From Streptomyces flavofungini (GTDB taxonomy: Bacteria > Actinomycetota > Actinomycetes > Streptomycetales > Streptomycetaceae): a stretch of 64,000 bases of DNA. Positions 43,981 to 55,000 of the stretch are shown one piece after another. Positions within the stretch are counted from its first letter, which is position 1. Each line of letters starts with the position of its first letter. The notes under the pieces were generated by a model. The model searched no databases. It saw only the letters and a program-made list of their open reading frames with translations, and was not told where the DNA came from. Both the position numbers and the translations under genes were made by a program. The stretch is from NCBI RefSeq assembly GCF_030388665.1, contig NZ_CP128846.1, positions 6,088,501 through 6,152,500 of the forward strand, given 5' to 3'.

Positions 43981-44180
43981 ACGCAGAGCAAGCCCACCGC
44001 CGACTGGGCGGCGCGGCGCAGCACGCTCGGACTTCCGAGCCGATTCTCGCTCATGGCGCGGTCCTTCGTCCTCGGCCCGGAGAGCGCACCGGCGAAGCGC
44101 GGACGAGAAGGAGGTGGCGCGGGATGTCTCCGTCGCGGTGTTCTCGACGATTGCGTCTGGTGAGGGCCGGGGCGGGGCGC
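43981..44180 (+). pseudogene. Frameshifted fragment of a second Rpn-like gene
   Basis: The frame at 43981 encodes TQSKPTADWAARRSTLGLPS, matching TQSKSTADWAARRITLGVPG of the intact gene. Homology continues in another frame as ARDVSVAVFSTIASGEG after a 1-nt insertion near 44092-44100. DNA similarity to 39932-40130 is high by eye. The N-terminal and C-terminal parts are missing. It is the right-hand partner of the duplication ending in the intact DUF1203 gene. Confidence 0.85.
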
Positions 44181-44281
44181 CCCGCCCCTCAGCGCAGTGG
44201 CGTTCGCCCCTGGACGCAGCAGGGAAGTCCACGTCCGGAAACCGCCAGCCGGAACCCCCGCGCCCGCGTGAACCTGGCCCC

Positions 44282-44797
44282 ATGAGCACCGCATTCACTC
44301 CACGAGCCATCACCCCCGACGCCCTCAAACAGCTCCGCGACACCGACGACGCGGGCCGCCCCTGCGTACCGTTCACCGACCCGGAGGGCGGCGACCCGCT
44401 GCGCTGCTGTCTGCGCCCCGCCCGCGCGGGCGAACGCATCGCCCTGGTCTCGTACGCCCCCCTGCGCCGCTGGGCGGCCGAGACCGGCGCCGAGCCGGGG
44501 GCGTACGACGAGCAGGGCCCCGTCTTCATCCACGCGGACCCGTGCGAAGGCCCGGAACTGGCGGCAACGCGCACGGAGTACCCGTACGCCAGAGCGGGCG
44601 CCCTGCGCGCGTTCCGCCGTTACGACGCGGGCGGCACCATCGTCGGCGGCCGACTCCTGGAGGTCCCCGAGGACACCACGGCGGGCTTCGACGAGGCCCT
44701 CACCGAGGCGTTCGCCGACCCGCGGGTCGCCCTCGTGCACGTCCGCGCCGTGGAGTACGGCTGCTTCCACTTCGAGGTCCGCCGCCCGACGGCCTGA
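44282..44797 (+). CDS. DUF1203 family protein
   Basis: 171 residues from ATG 44282. Recognisable DUF1203 features: GDPLRCCLRPARAGERIALV, YAPLRRW, GPVFIHADPCEG, and the C-terminal HVRAVEYGCFHFEVRR. Function unknown. A truncated paralogous start lies at 40617-40703. It converges with the LysR gene, 19 bp away. Confidence 0.93.
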   Translation: MSTAFTPRAITPDALKQLRDTDDAGRPCVPFTDPEGGDPLRCCLRPARAGERIALVSYAPLRRWAAETGAEPGAYDEQGPVFIHADPCEGPELAATRTEYPYARAGALRAFRRYDAGGTIVGGRLLEVPEDTTAGFDEALTEAFADPRVALVHVRAVEYGCFHFEVRRPTA

Positions 44798-44816
44798 GCC
44801 ACAGGCAGCCGGACGG

Positions 44817-45707
44817 TCAGGCGGCCGGCGCCTCGTCGACCGCCCCCGCCTCGGCCACCGCCCGCGCGAACGCCCGCACCCGCGCCGTCTCCCCGTCCCG
44901 GTGCCACACCAGGCCGAGCACCGAGTCCGGCACCCCCTCCACCGGCACGAACACCACGTCCCGCCGCCCGTGGTACTCCGCCGTCGGACGGCAGAGCAGC
45001 ATCGCGCCCCGGTCGGCCGCCACCAGCGTCAGCCCCTCCTGGAGCGTGCGCACGGCGGGCGCGGGCACGGCGGAGGGGGCCTGCGCCTCGCGCCAGTACG
45101 CGGGCGCGGGCGCCGCCGCCGAGATCAGCGGGACGTCCGCGAGCTCGGCCGCGGCGAGGGACGTACGGGACGCGAACGGATGCCGTACCGACACCGCCAC
45201 CGTCTGCTGCTGGCGCGAGAACAGCGGACCGAGCACCAGCTCGGGCTCCGCCACCGGAAGCAGCACGATCGCCGCGTCCACGTCCCCCTGCCGCACCGCC
45301 CCGAACGGGTCCGCGAACGGCACCTCCACGATCTCCGTCACACACCCCGGATGCCGCTTCTGGAACGTCGTGATCGCCTCCATCAGACGCGCGTCCGCCG
45401 TCCCCTGGAACCCGAGCCTGATCCGGCCCGCCACGCCCCGCGCCGACTCCCGCGCCCGCCCCACCACATCCGCCAACTCCGCGTACGCGGGCCGCAGTTC
45501 CGCGTGGAACCGCTCGCCGAGCGGGGTCAGCCGCACCCGTCGGCTAGTACGCTCCACGAGGCGCGCGCCGATGCGCTGTTCCAGCGCGGCGAGCAGCTGG
45601 CTGACCCGGCTCTGCGAGATGTAGAGCCGCTCACCCGCGCGACCGAAATGCAGTTCCTCGGCCAGTGCGAGGAAACACTCCAGCTCCCGGACCTCGAGCC
45701 CACTCAT
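44817..45707 (-). CDS. LysR-family transcriptional regulator
   Basis: 296 residues. N-terminal helix-turn-helix LHFGRAGERLYISQSRVSQL, followed by an effector domain (GRIRLGFQGTADARLMEAIT, VDAAIVLLPV). It is divergent from an MFS exporter, with a LysR-box palindrome between them, so it probably controls that exporter. Confidence 0.94.
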   Translation of the reverse strand: MSGLEVRELECFLALAEELHFGRAGERLYISQSRVSQLLAALEQRIGARLVERTSRRVRLTPLGERFHAELRPAYAELADVVGRARESARGVAGRIRLGFQGTADARLMEAITTFQKRHPGCVTEIVEVPFADPFGAVRQGDVDAAIVLLPVAEPELVLGPLFSRQQQTVAVSVRHPFASRTSLAAAELADVPLISAAAPAPAYWREAQAPSAVPAPAVRTLQEGLTLVAADRGAMLLCRPTAEYHGRRDVVFVPVEGVPDSVLGLVWHRDGETARVRAFARAVAEAGAVDEAPAA

Positions 45708-45732
45708 ACGCGTTCGCCCCGTCCCTCGATCG

Positions 45733-45747
45733 ATGAGCCTCGCTCAT
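45733..45747. promoter_or_regulatory. LysR-box palindrome (T-N11-A)
   Basis: ATGAGCCTCGCTCAT is a perfect palindrome with a 3-nt centre and fits the T-N11-A LysR consensus. It lies 26 bp upstream of the LysR start and 58 bp upstream of the MFS start. Confidence 0.75.
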
Positions 45748-45805
45748 TCAAGGATGAGAGGTTCGACGTTGTTCCCGGTGTCCGCTCGGGCGTTGGCTTG
45801 AGCCC

Positions 45806-46990
45806 ATGAAAACCGTGACCGAAACCGCGCCGGCCCCCACCCGACGGCGGTCCCTGCCGCTGTCCGTCGTCGCCGTCGCGGCCGCCACCTTCTCCGTCGT
45901 CACCACGGAAATGCTGCCCGTGGGACTGCTCACCTCCCTGTCCGGCGGGCTGCACGTCAGCGACGGCACCGCCGGGCTCACCGTCACCCTGCCCGGCCTC
46001 GTCGCGGCCCTCGCCGCGCTCCTGCTCCCTGTCGCCGTCCGGCGCGCGGACCGCCGCGCCGTGCTGTGCGGCCTGATGCTGCTGCTCGGCGCCGTGAACC
46101 TGCTGTCCGCGCTCGCGCCGTCCTTCGCGGTGCTCCTCGGCGCCCGCATCGTCGTCGGCCTGTGCATCGGCGGCGTCTGGGCCGTCGCCGCCTCCCTCGC
46201 GGTCCGCCTGGTGCGGACCGAGTCCGTCGGGCGGGCCACCGCCGTGATCTTCAGCGGCATAGCCGTGGCGTCGGTGCTCGGCGTGCCCGCGGGCACGTTC
46301 CTCGGCGAACTCGCCGGCTGGCGCTGGGCGTTCGCGGCCGTCGCCGTGCTCGGCGTCGGCGTCGCCGTGCTGCTCGCCGCCGTCCTGCCCCCGCTCCCGC
46401 CCACCGAGCCGGTGCGGCTCGGCGTCTTCCCCGAGCTGCTGCGCGTGCCCCGGCTGCGGGTCGGCCTGATCGCCGTGGCGCTGCTCGTCGTCGGCCACTT
46501 CACCGCGTACACCTATGTGCGCCCCGTCCTGGAGCGGGTGCCCGACCTCGGCGCGGGCCTCGTCAGCGGGCTGCTCCTCGTCTACGGCGTCGCCGGGATC
46601 GCCGGCAACTTCCTCGGCGGCTCCCTCGCCGCCCGTGACCCGCGCCGCGCGCTCCTGCTGATCTCGGCGGCGCTCGGCGGCGTGATGCTCCTGCTGGTCC
46701 CGGCCGGGGGTTCGCTCGCCGTCTCGGTGCTGCTCCTGATCGCGTGGGGCCTGTCCTACGGCGGCGTGTCCGTGTCCTCGCAGAACTGGGTGATGGCGGC
46801 CGCGCCGGGCGCGAAGGAGGCGGCGTCCGCGCTGTTCGCGGGGGTGTTCAACGTGGCCATCGCGGTGGGCGCGCTGGCCGGGGGCCGGGTCGCCGACGGG
46901 ATCGGCGTGACCGAGGTCCTGCTGGTCGGCGGCGGGCTCGCGGTGGTGGCGCTGGGGGTGGTGGCGGTGGCCCGGAGCGGCGAGGAGTGA
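45806..46990 (+). CDS. MFS transporter (drug:H+ antiporter-1, arabinose-efflux type)
   Basis: 394 residues, twelve predicted membrane helices. MTETAPAP-like N-terminus, then VVTTEMLPVGLLTSLSGGLH and motif A-like RRADRRAVLCGLMLLLGA. GVWAVAASLAVRLVRTESVG and GVPAGTFLGELAGWRWAFAA are typical of DHA1 efflux pumps such as YdhP/AraJ. Probably exports a small organic compound; induced through the divergent LysR. Confidence 0.93.
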   Translation: MKTVTETAPAPTRRRSLPLSVVAVAAATFSVVTTEMLPVGLLTSLSGGLHVSDGTAGLTVTLPGLVAALAALLLPVAVRRADRRAVLCGLMLLLGAVNLLSALAPSFAVLLGARIVVGLCIGGVWAVAASLAVRLVRTESVGRATAVIFSGIAVASVLGVPAGTFLGELAGWRWAFAAVAVLGVGVAVLLAAVLPPLPPTEPVRLGVFPELLRVPRLRVGLIAVALLVVGHFTAYTYVRPVLERVPDLGAGLVSGLLLVYGVAGIAGNFLGGSLAARDPRRALLLISAALGGVMLLLVPAGGSLAVSVLLLIAWGLSYGGVSVSSQNWVMAAAPGAKEAASALFAGVFNVAIAVGALAGGRVADGIGVTEVLLVGGGLAVVALGVVAVARSGEE

Positions 46991-47103
46991 CGCGATAGCG
47001 AGGAGTCACGTCGCAGCGGGCGTGGCGCGACGACACCGCGCCCGTACGGACCTGGTCGGGGTCCGTACGGGCGCGGTGGTGTCCCGGGCCTGAGATCGTC
47101 AGG

Positions 47104-47301
47104 TCACGGGGCCAGGCAACCCGTGGCGGGGACCTCGGCGGGCACGCCGGGGCTGGCGACGTCGACGAGGCCGGTGACCTCCTGGACGGCGCAGTCGACG
47201 GTGGCTACGGGGTCCGGTACGGCGCTCGCCGGGGCGGCGAGCGCTCCGGCGAGGGCGAGGGTTCCGACGGCCATGGCGGCCACGGCGGTGATACGGCGCA
47301 T
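47104..47301 (-). CDS. Small secreted peptide
   Basis: 65 residues, ATG 47301 with AGGGAAG upstream. A signal peptide (AVAAMAVGTLALAGALAAPASA) leaves a ~38-residue mature part, AVPDPVATVDCAVQEVTGLV then DVASPGVPAEVPATGCLAP, with two Cys that could form one disulfide. Streptomyces secrete many such peptides; this one is not a chaplin. Function unknown. Confidence 0.8.
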   Translation of the reverse strand: MRRITAVAAMAVGTLALAGALAAPASAVPDPVATVDCAVQEVTGLVDVASPGVPAEVPATGCLAP

Positions 47302-47469
47302 GAACTTCCCTTGTGTGGTGCGGTTTGGTGCACCGGGGTACTGCCCGGACCCGCCCGGGCGGCATGCGCCGTTTCACTCATCCGTGGGCGATGAAACGAT
47401 CCCCCGTGACCAGCGGGTTTCCCCGCAGTGGCCGTAACCGCGGCCGTGGCCGCGACGGAGGGCCGGGCC

Positions 47470-48672
<1,203 letters not shown>

Positions 48673-48714
48673 CTAGGGGAAACGCGGGAACGCGCGGGAG
48701 GACGGGGAGGGCCA

Positions 48715-49284
48715 TTGCTGCGCAGAATCACGCGCCGCGGACCACGCGGACCACGCGGTCAGGGGGGACCGGGGGGTCAGGAAGGACCTGAGGCCGCCGA
48801 CCCGCTCGACCCGGCCCAGGAGGACCGGGTGCGGGCCGTCCTGTCCCTGGGCGGGGTGCCGCACGGGGAGCTGCAGGACGGCGTGCAGCAGGTCAGGCTG
48901 CGGCTCCTGGAGCGGGCCGCGAAGGGGGAGGGGGCGCCGCGGGACGTGTCCGCGTGGGCCGCGGTGGTCGCGTCGAACTGGGCGATGGACTTCCACCGCG
49001 CCCGCCGCCGCCAGGAGCGGCTCGGCGAACGGCTCGCCGCGCTGCGTCCCGCGGAGGCCGGTGCGGACGGCGCCGAGTCGCGGGTCCTCGCGCTGGCCGT
49101 GGCGCAGGGGCTCGACGCGCTGCCGGACAGCCAGCGCCAGGTCGTCGTGCTGCGCTTCTACGCCGACCTGCCGGTCCGGGACATCGCCGCCGAGCTGGGC
49201 ATCCCGGAGGGCACGGTCAAGAGCAGGCTGCACGCGGCCGTACGGATGCTGCGGACGCGGCTGCACGAAGGAGAGGTGGTGTGA
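48715..49284 (+). CDS. ECF-type RNA polymerase sigma factor
   Basis: About 189 residues from TTG 48715 (GGGGAGGG just upstream). A Gly/Arg-rich N-terminal extension precedes region 2 (QDGVQQVRLRLLERAAK, AWAAVVASNWAMDFHRARR). Region 4 is LPDSQRQVVVLRFYADLPVR, DIAAELGIPEGTVKSRLHAA. The next gene encodes a membrane protein overlapping by 4 bp, as for ECF sigma/anti-sigma pairs. Confidence 0.85.
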   Translation: MLRRITRRGPRGPRGQGGPGGQEGPEAADPLDPAQEDRVRAVLSLGGVPHGELQDGVQQVRLRLLERAAKGEGAPRDVSAWAAVVASNWAMDFHRARRRQERLGERLAALRPAEAGADGAESRVLALAVAQGLDALPDSQRQVVVLRFYADLPVRDIAAELGIPEGTVKSRLHAAVRMLRTRLHEGEVV

Positions 49285-50144
49285 CCGTGGCGCACGAGGA
49301 GAGTTACGACGCCGTCGACGCGCTGACGCTGGCGGTCACGGACACACCGGTGCCCGAGGGCGTGCGCGCCGACGAGCGGTTCATGGCCGAGCACGCGGCG
49401 GCGGTCGCCGATGTCGCGGTGCTGCGCGAACAGTTGCGGATCGTGGGGGAGACCCTGGCCCGGGGGCCGGGGACGCCGGGGACGCCGGGGACGCCGGGGG
49501 AGACGCTGGCGCGGGGGCCGGGGGAGACGCGAGCCCGTCCGGCCGCCCTCCCGTCGTCCGGCCCGCCCCCGGCCGCCCCCTTCCGCGAGCCCGGCGCCGC
49601 CCGCCGCCGCGCCGTGCTCGCCCTGGCCGCCGCGCTCGCCGCCGGAATGCTCGGCGGCCTCGTCTGGCTCGGGGCGAACGCCGGGACGGGGGACGGCGAC
49701 ATGGCCGGCGGCGACGGCGCGAAGCACGCGGCGCCGCACCTCTCCGAGGGGCCGGAGTCGGCCCCGGACGCCTCGAAGGCCCCGGACGAGGCTCAGGACG
49801 ACTCGCACGGCAGCGGGGACAGCCGGTCGCGCGAGGGCTACGTCGCCTGCGCGCGGCTCATCGTCGAGGGCACCGTGCGCCGCGTCGACGCGCTGCCCGG
49901 CGGCACCCAGGACCGGATCACGCTCGACGTGTCCCGCTACCACAAGCCCGCCGAGGGCGAGCCGAGGATCACCTTCGTGATGGACGTGGACGTGGAGCCG
50001 CGGCTGCGGGCGGGTGACCGCGTGCTGATCGGGATCCCCAAGGGCGAGGCCATGCCCGACCTCTGGACGACGGGCGAGCGCATCGCCGAGGACCGGGCGT
50101 GGATCGAGAAGGCGCTGCCCGGAGCGCGCGGCACGAAGTGCTGA
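49281..50144 (+). CDS. Membrane protein, putative anti-sigma factor
   Basis: 287 residues from GTG 49281, overlapping the sigma gene as GTGA; GTG 49287 is an alternative. A ~115-residue cytoplasmic part contains a Gly-Thr-Pro repeat. One helix follows (AVLALAAALAAGMLGGLVWL), then a disordered acidic stretch and a ~95-residue outer domain (ACARLIVEGTVRRVDALPGG, ITFVMDVDVEPRLRAGDRVL). No His-x3-Cys-x2-Cys zinc motif is seen, so it is not a ZAS-type anti-sigma. Role inferred from coupling. Confidence 0.75.
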   Translation: MTVAHEESYDAVDALTLAVTDTPVPEGVRADERFMAEHAAAVADVAVLREQLRIVGETLARGPGTPGTPGTPGETLARGPGETRARPAALPSSGPPPAAPFREPGAARRRAVLALAAALAAGMLGGLVWLGANAGTGDGDMAGGDGAKHAAPHLSEGPESAPDASKAPDEAQDDSHGSGDSRSREGYVACARLIVEGTVRRVDALPGGTQDRITLDVSRYHKPAEGEPRITFVMDVDVEPRLRAGDRVLIGIPKGEAMPDLWTTGERIAEDRAWIEKALPGARGTKC

Positions 50145-50280
50145 GCGACACGTTCCGGTGACGGAGCGGGCTGCCGGGGCGGAGGCCGGGGGGAGGAGGG
50201 AGGGCGGAAAGCCGTATTCCGGGTGGCCGTATCTGGAGTACTGAGTTCCGGTGACAACTGCGTGAAGGCGCGGTTGCGAA

Positions 50281-50314
50281 CCCGGCGAATCCCCTGAACT
50301 GCGGTTTCGCCGGG
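50281..50314. promoter_or_regulatory. Inverted repeat upstream of the M28 peptidase
   Basis: CCCGGCGAA (50281-50289) and TTCGCCGGG (50306-50314) form perfect 9-bp arms with a 16-nt spacer, about 130 bp before the peptidase start. It could be an operator or the terminator of the anti-sigma gene. Nothing else was seen in 50145-50440. Confidence 0.45.
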
Positions 50315-50440
50315 CTAACGTCCTTCCACCGCTCGCCGTTGATCACCGCGGCACGCGGGCCGCGTACCCGACCAGTACCGCTCGCGTGCCCGACCACGGA
50401 GGTCACCGGCGCCGAATCGACCACGCAAGGAAGGACCTCC

Positions 50441-51940
50441 GTGCGCGCACCCCGCAGCCGGACCACGGCCGCTCTCGTCTCCGCGGCCGTCGCCGCCCCC
50501 CTCCTGCTCGCCGCCGCCCCGGCGGGAGCCCAGGACGCGCCCCGCGCCGCCGGGCACCACTCGACGCAGTCCGCGCAGGCGAAGAAGCTCGCCAAGAAGC
50601 TGGTGAAGAAGTCCACCGGCAAGGGCGCCTACCGCCACCTGGAGAAGTTCCAGGAGATAGCCGACGCCAACGGCGGCAACCGCGCCGCGGGCACCAAGGG
50701 CCACAAGGCGTCCACGAAGTACGTCCACGACCGCCTGAAGAAGGCCGGGTACAAGGTCTCGTACCAGGACTTCACGTTCTACGAGTCGAAGACGCTGCGC
50801 GAGAGCGCCGCGGTGCTCACGCCCGACGCGCGCAAGCTCGACGCCCTGGCGTTCGACTTCAGCAAGTCCACGCCCGAGGGCGGCATCCAGGCCCCCCTCG
50901 CCGCCGCCCGCGTCGACGACACCCCCGGCTGCGAGGCCGACGACTACACGTCCGACACCTTCACCGGCAAGATCGCTCTGGTGAAGCGCGGCACCTGCAC
51001 CTTCGCCGAGAAGGAGGCCGCCGCGGCCAAGGCGGGCGCCATCGGCCTCGTCCTGTACAACCACTCCGGCGACCAGCCCGTGAAGGGCAACCTGGAGGTC
51101 CCGGCGAACGCGCACATCCCGGCCGTCGGCATCACCAAGGCCGAGGGCGAGAAGCTGGCCGCCGACCTCGCCAAGGGCGAGGTCAAGGTCTCCGTGGACG
51201 TCGCCACCCAGGCCGTACCGCACAAGACCCGCAACGTCATCGCCGAGACCCGCGGCGGCCGCGCCGACCGCGTCGTCGGCCTCGGCGCGCACCTGGACTC
51301 CGTGCACGAGGGCCCCGGCATCAACGACAACGGCTCCGGCTCGGCCGGTCTCATCGAGGTCGCCGAGAAGCTCGCCAAGGAGACCAAGGGCGGCAAGAAG
51401 CTGACCAACAAGGTCCGCTTCGCCTGGTGGTCGGCCGAGGAGCTGGGCCTGCTCGGCTCGGACCACTACGTCAAGTCGCTGTCGGCGAAGCAGAAGAAGA
51501 ACATCAAGCTGTACCTGAACTTCGACATGATCGCCTCGCCGAACGGGGCGGAGCTCGTCTACGACGGCGACGACTCCGACAAGGTCGGCGAGGGCGCGGG
51601 CCCGGCCGGATCCGCCCAGATCGAGAAGCTGATCAACGACTTCCTCGACAAGAAGAAGGTCCCGCACTGGGGCACCGACTTCGACGGCCGCTCCGACTAC
51701 GGGGCGTTCATCGCGAACGGCATCCCGGCCGGCGGCACCTTCACCGGCGCCGAGGGCCTCAAGACCGAGGAGCAGGCGGCGAAGGCGGGCGGCAAGGCCG
51801 GCCAGCCGTACGACCCGAACTACCACGGCGCGGGCGACACGCTGAAGAACATCGACCGCAAGATCTTCGCGACGAACATCGACGTCATCGCGCACGCGGT
51901 GGGCACCTACGCCCACGACCTCAGCTCCCTGAAGAAGTGA
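50441..51940 (+). CDS. Secreted M28 zinc aminopeptidase with PA domain
   Basis: 499 residues from GTG 50441 (AAGGAAGGA upstream). Signal peptide ends near AAAPAGAQD. A PA (protease-associated) insertion spans ~140-250 (GKIALVKRGTCTFAEKEAAA). The M28 metal ligands and catalytic residue are His284, Asp296, Glu333/Glu334, Asp362 and His462 (GAHLDSV, GINDNGSG, SAEELGLLGS, NFDMIA, NYHGAGDT). It resembles the Streptomyces griseus leucine aminopeptidase family but with an extra PA domain. It releases N-terminal residues outside the cell. Confidence 0.95.
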   Translation: MRAPRSRTTAALVSAAVAAPLLLAAAPAGAQDAPRAAGHHSTQSAQAKKLAKKLVKKSTGKGAYRHLEKFQEIADANGGNRAAGTKGHKASTKYVHDRLKKAGYKVSYQDFTFYESKTLRESAAVLTPDARKLDALAFDFSKSTPEGGIQAPLAAARVDDTPGCEADDYTSDTFTGKIALVKRGTCTFAEKEAAAAKAGAIGLVLYNHSGDQPVKGNLEVPANAHIPAVGITKAEGEKLAADLAKGEVKVSVDVATQAVPHKTRNVIAETRGGRADRVVGLGAHLDSVHEGPGINDNGSGSAGLIEVAEKLAKETKGGKKLTNKVRFAWWSAEELGLLGSDHYVKSLSAKQKKNIKLYLNFDMIASPNGAELVYDGDDSDKVGEGAGPAGSAQIEKLINDFLDKKKVPHWGTDFDGRSDYGAFIANGIPAGGTFTGAEGLKTEEQAAKAGGKAGQPYDPNYHGAGDTLKNIDRKIFATNIDVIAHAVGTYAHDLSSLKK

Positions 51941-51982
51941 ACCCGGCTTCTTGAAGGCCTGAGCGCGGGCCGGAACGACCGA

Positions 51983-52013
51983 ACGGGGGCGGGCACCGAG
52001 TGCCCGCCCCCGT
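51983..52013. terminator. Strong bidirectional hairpin between M28 and S8 genes
   Basis: ACGGGGGCGGGCA (51983-51995) and its perfect complement (52001-52013) form a 13-bp stem with a 5-nt loop. A second inverted pair, CCCTGAC/GTCAGGG, follows at 52021-52048. The genes converge here. Confidence 0.75.
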
Positions 52014-52056
52014 CCTCATGCCCTGACAGCGCGCCGGCGCCGTCAGGGCATCGGTG

Positions 52057-55000
52057 TCACGGCGTGACCTTCTCCACCGTCACGCTGCCCGTGCCGGCCA
52101 CGGTCCCGCGCGCGTTCAGGAGGTTGACCTCGCCGAACAGGACGCGGCCCGCGGCGGCGGGCCCGCTCGCGACGACCTCCGCGGAGACGTCCGCGGACGC
52201 CCCGTGCGCGAGCTTGACCGTCTTCGACTCGTCGACCTTGATCTGGCCGAGCGAGTCGGAGAAGAACACGTCGCGGTAGTCGTACGCGGTCGACCCGGAC
52301 GGGATCGAGTAGCCCACGACCTCGATGGTGTACTTGCCCGCGGCGGGCTTGGGCAGGCTCACCGACTCCTCGGAGTCGCCGTCCGCCGAACTGCCCACGG
52401 GCACGCCGTCCTTGAGGACCGTCAGGTCCAGGTCGGCGGCGGCGTCGGCGGTGGCGCCGATCGCCACGTCGAGCCGCTCGGTGCCCGCGGGCACGTCGAC
52501 CGTCGTGGTCTGCTTCTCACCCTGCTTGATGGTGGGACGCGCGGTCGCGGCCGAGCCCAGCGTGCCGCCCTTCAGCTTGCCGTCGACGGCGGCGTAGTTG
52601 TTCGTCGCCTTCCAGGTGACGGGCGCGGCCTGGCCGGACTTGGCCTCCGCGAGCTTCTGCGGCGCCGGCGCGAAGGACACGCCGAGCGCGGCGACCTGAA
52701 GCTTGTACGGGTTGTCGAGCAGCGGCGACGTACGGCGCGACTCGACCTCGATCTCCCAGACGCCCGGCGTCGGGTTCGCGTACGAACGCAGGTCGGGGCG
52801 GCAGGTGTTGTCCGGGTTCGGGAAGTTCGGGTAGCAGACGAGCGAGGACGTCGACTCGGCCGGGACGCCGTACGGGTGGACGGAGATGAACCGCGTCTGG
52901 CTCTTGTCCTTCAGACCGCCGAGCGCGACCTCCAGGGTCTTCGCGCCCTTCGGCACCGTCACGAAGAGGGACTTGGTGCCGTTGCGCTGCACCGAACTGG
53001 TCGACGAGGTGGTGAAGGACGGCTTGGCGAGGTCCTTGGCCACGACGACCGTCGTCATGATCTGGTGGTCGATGCCGCGGGTGCGCTTGTCGTTCACGGT
53101 GAGCACGGCGCTGGAGACGCCGTAGGACTTCGGCTTGGCCTGCACCTTCACCGTCACGGCCGTGTTCAGGGGCAGCAGCACGTCGTCGTCGCCGACCAGG
53201 CGGAAGGTCTTGCCGTGGTTGCCCGCGAAGGCGAGCTTGTGCATGACCGGACGGGCCGGGCCCGTGGTCCGCTTGATGGTGACCTTGTAGGTCTTCTTCT
53301 GGCCCTTCTTCAGGCCGCCCTCACGGTCGTACAGGCCGGTGCCGGGCTTCTTCAGCTCCTGCTCCAGGGCCGTGTCGACGGGCGCCTTGACCGTGTACTG
53401 GTGGGCCTTGGCGCCGCCCTTGATGGCGCGCCAGGCGTCCACGACGTCGATCAGGCCGGTGCCCTGCGCGTAGGCCTGCACGCCCGGGATGCGGTGGGCG
53501 GTCGAGGTGAGCGCGGTGCGCAGCTTCGCCGGGGTGAGGTCGACGCGCTGCTGCTTGGCGGCGCTGAGCAGGAGCGCGGAGGCGCCCGCGGCCTGCGGCG
53601 ACGACATCGACGTGCCGTTCAGCATCGAGTAGCCGGCCGGGAGCTGGTAGCCCGCCTCGGCGACCGGGGAGCCCGGCAGCCAGGTCTGCGTGGTGTTGAT
53701 GGCCGAGCCCGGTGCGGTCACCAGGGGCTGGAAGCCGCCGTCCTCACGCGGGCCGCGCGAGGAGAAGTTGAACATGTCGTACTTCTTCTTCACCGCGGAG
53801 CCGTAGTTGGCGGCCCAGGTCTCCTTGGAGACCGAGGCGCCCACGGAGACGACGTGGTCGGCGAGGGAGGGGTCACCGATGGTGTTGGCGCCGGGGCCGG
53901 AGTTGCCCGCGGAGATCACCAGCTGCACGCCGTAGGTGTCGATGAGGCGCTTGTACAGCTCGGCGCGCGCGTTGTTGCCGTCGTTGAGCGCGGGCAGGCC
54001 GCCGATCGACATGTTGACGATGTCGACGCCGCGCTTCGTCACGAGGTCGATCATGCCCTCGGTGAGCGCGACGTTGGTGCAGCCGCCGGTCCAGGTGCAG
54101 GCGCGCGAGGACACCAGCTTGGCGCCGGGGGCGGCGCCGTTCATCCTGCCGCCGAACAGCTTGTTGGCGGCCGTGATGCCCGCGACGTGCGTGCCGTGCT
54201 CGGACTCGATGAGGCCGATGTTCACGAAGTCGGCCTTCTTGCCGACCCAGTCGCCGCCGTACGGGTCCGTCGGCACGTCCTTGCGGATCTCCACGACGAA
54301 CGGCACGCGCTCGGCGACGTCGGTCGCCGGGTCGTCCTTGCCGAAGTAGCCGACCTGGTGGTTCTTGCCGTAGGGCTTCATCGGCTTGTCGTCCGAGAAG
54401 TCCTTGTTGTCGTTCAGGTCGACGCGGACGGTCCCGGCGGCCGGGTCGTACAGGACGCCCCAGGTGTCGGTGGTGTCGCCGTCCCGGTTGAGGTCGCCCT
54501 TGGCGTCGCCGCCGGTCGTGGCGGCTTCGCGGAAGCGGCTGATCTGGTACGAGCCCGCGGGGGCCTTCCAGGAGTCGCCGTCGAACGTGAACGTGGGCCC
54601 GGACACCGGATTCGTCATCCGGCGCCAGGTCGCGTCCGCGTCCACGATCGGGTCGGTCGCCGTCACCCAGTCGGTGATCTTGCGCTCGCCGGTGGTGGTC
54701 TTCTGCAGCGCCGGGTGGCCGAGGTCGACGCCCGAGTCGAGGATGCCGATGGTGATGCCGCGGCCGTCCGCCTTCGGGTTCTTCTTCACGAAGTCGACGG
54801 CGCCCGTCTCGAAGGACGGGTTGTACGGGTTCTTGGCGGGCGTTTTCTTGTCCGGCGCCGGGTAGGCGGCCCGGCCCGCTGCGGACTTGGCGCCCTTGGG
54901 GCTCTGCGGCTTCGGGTCGTCGAGCTCGATCTCGTGCCGCAGGTCGATGGCGTGCACGGAGCTGAGCTTCGCCGCGGCCTTGATCGCGGCGTCGGCGCGC

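Noticed and set aside
39614..44797. Transposon or prophage as cause of the island
   Set aside because: No transposase, integrase, terminal inverted repeats or tRNA was found; only the duplicated flanks are visible.
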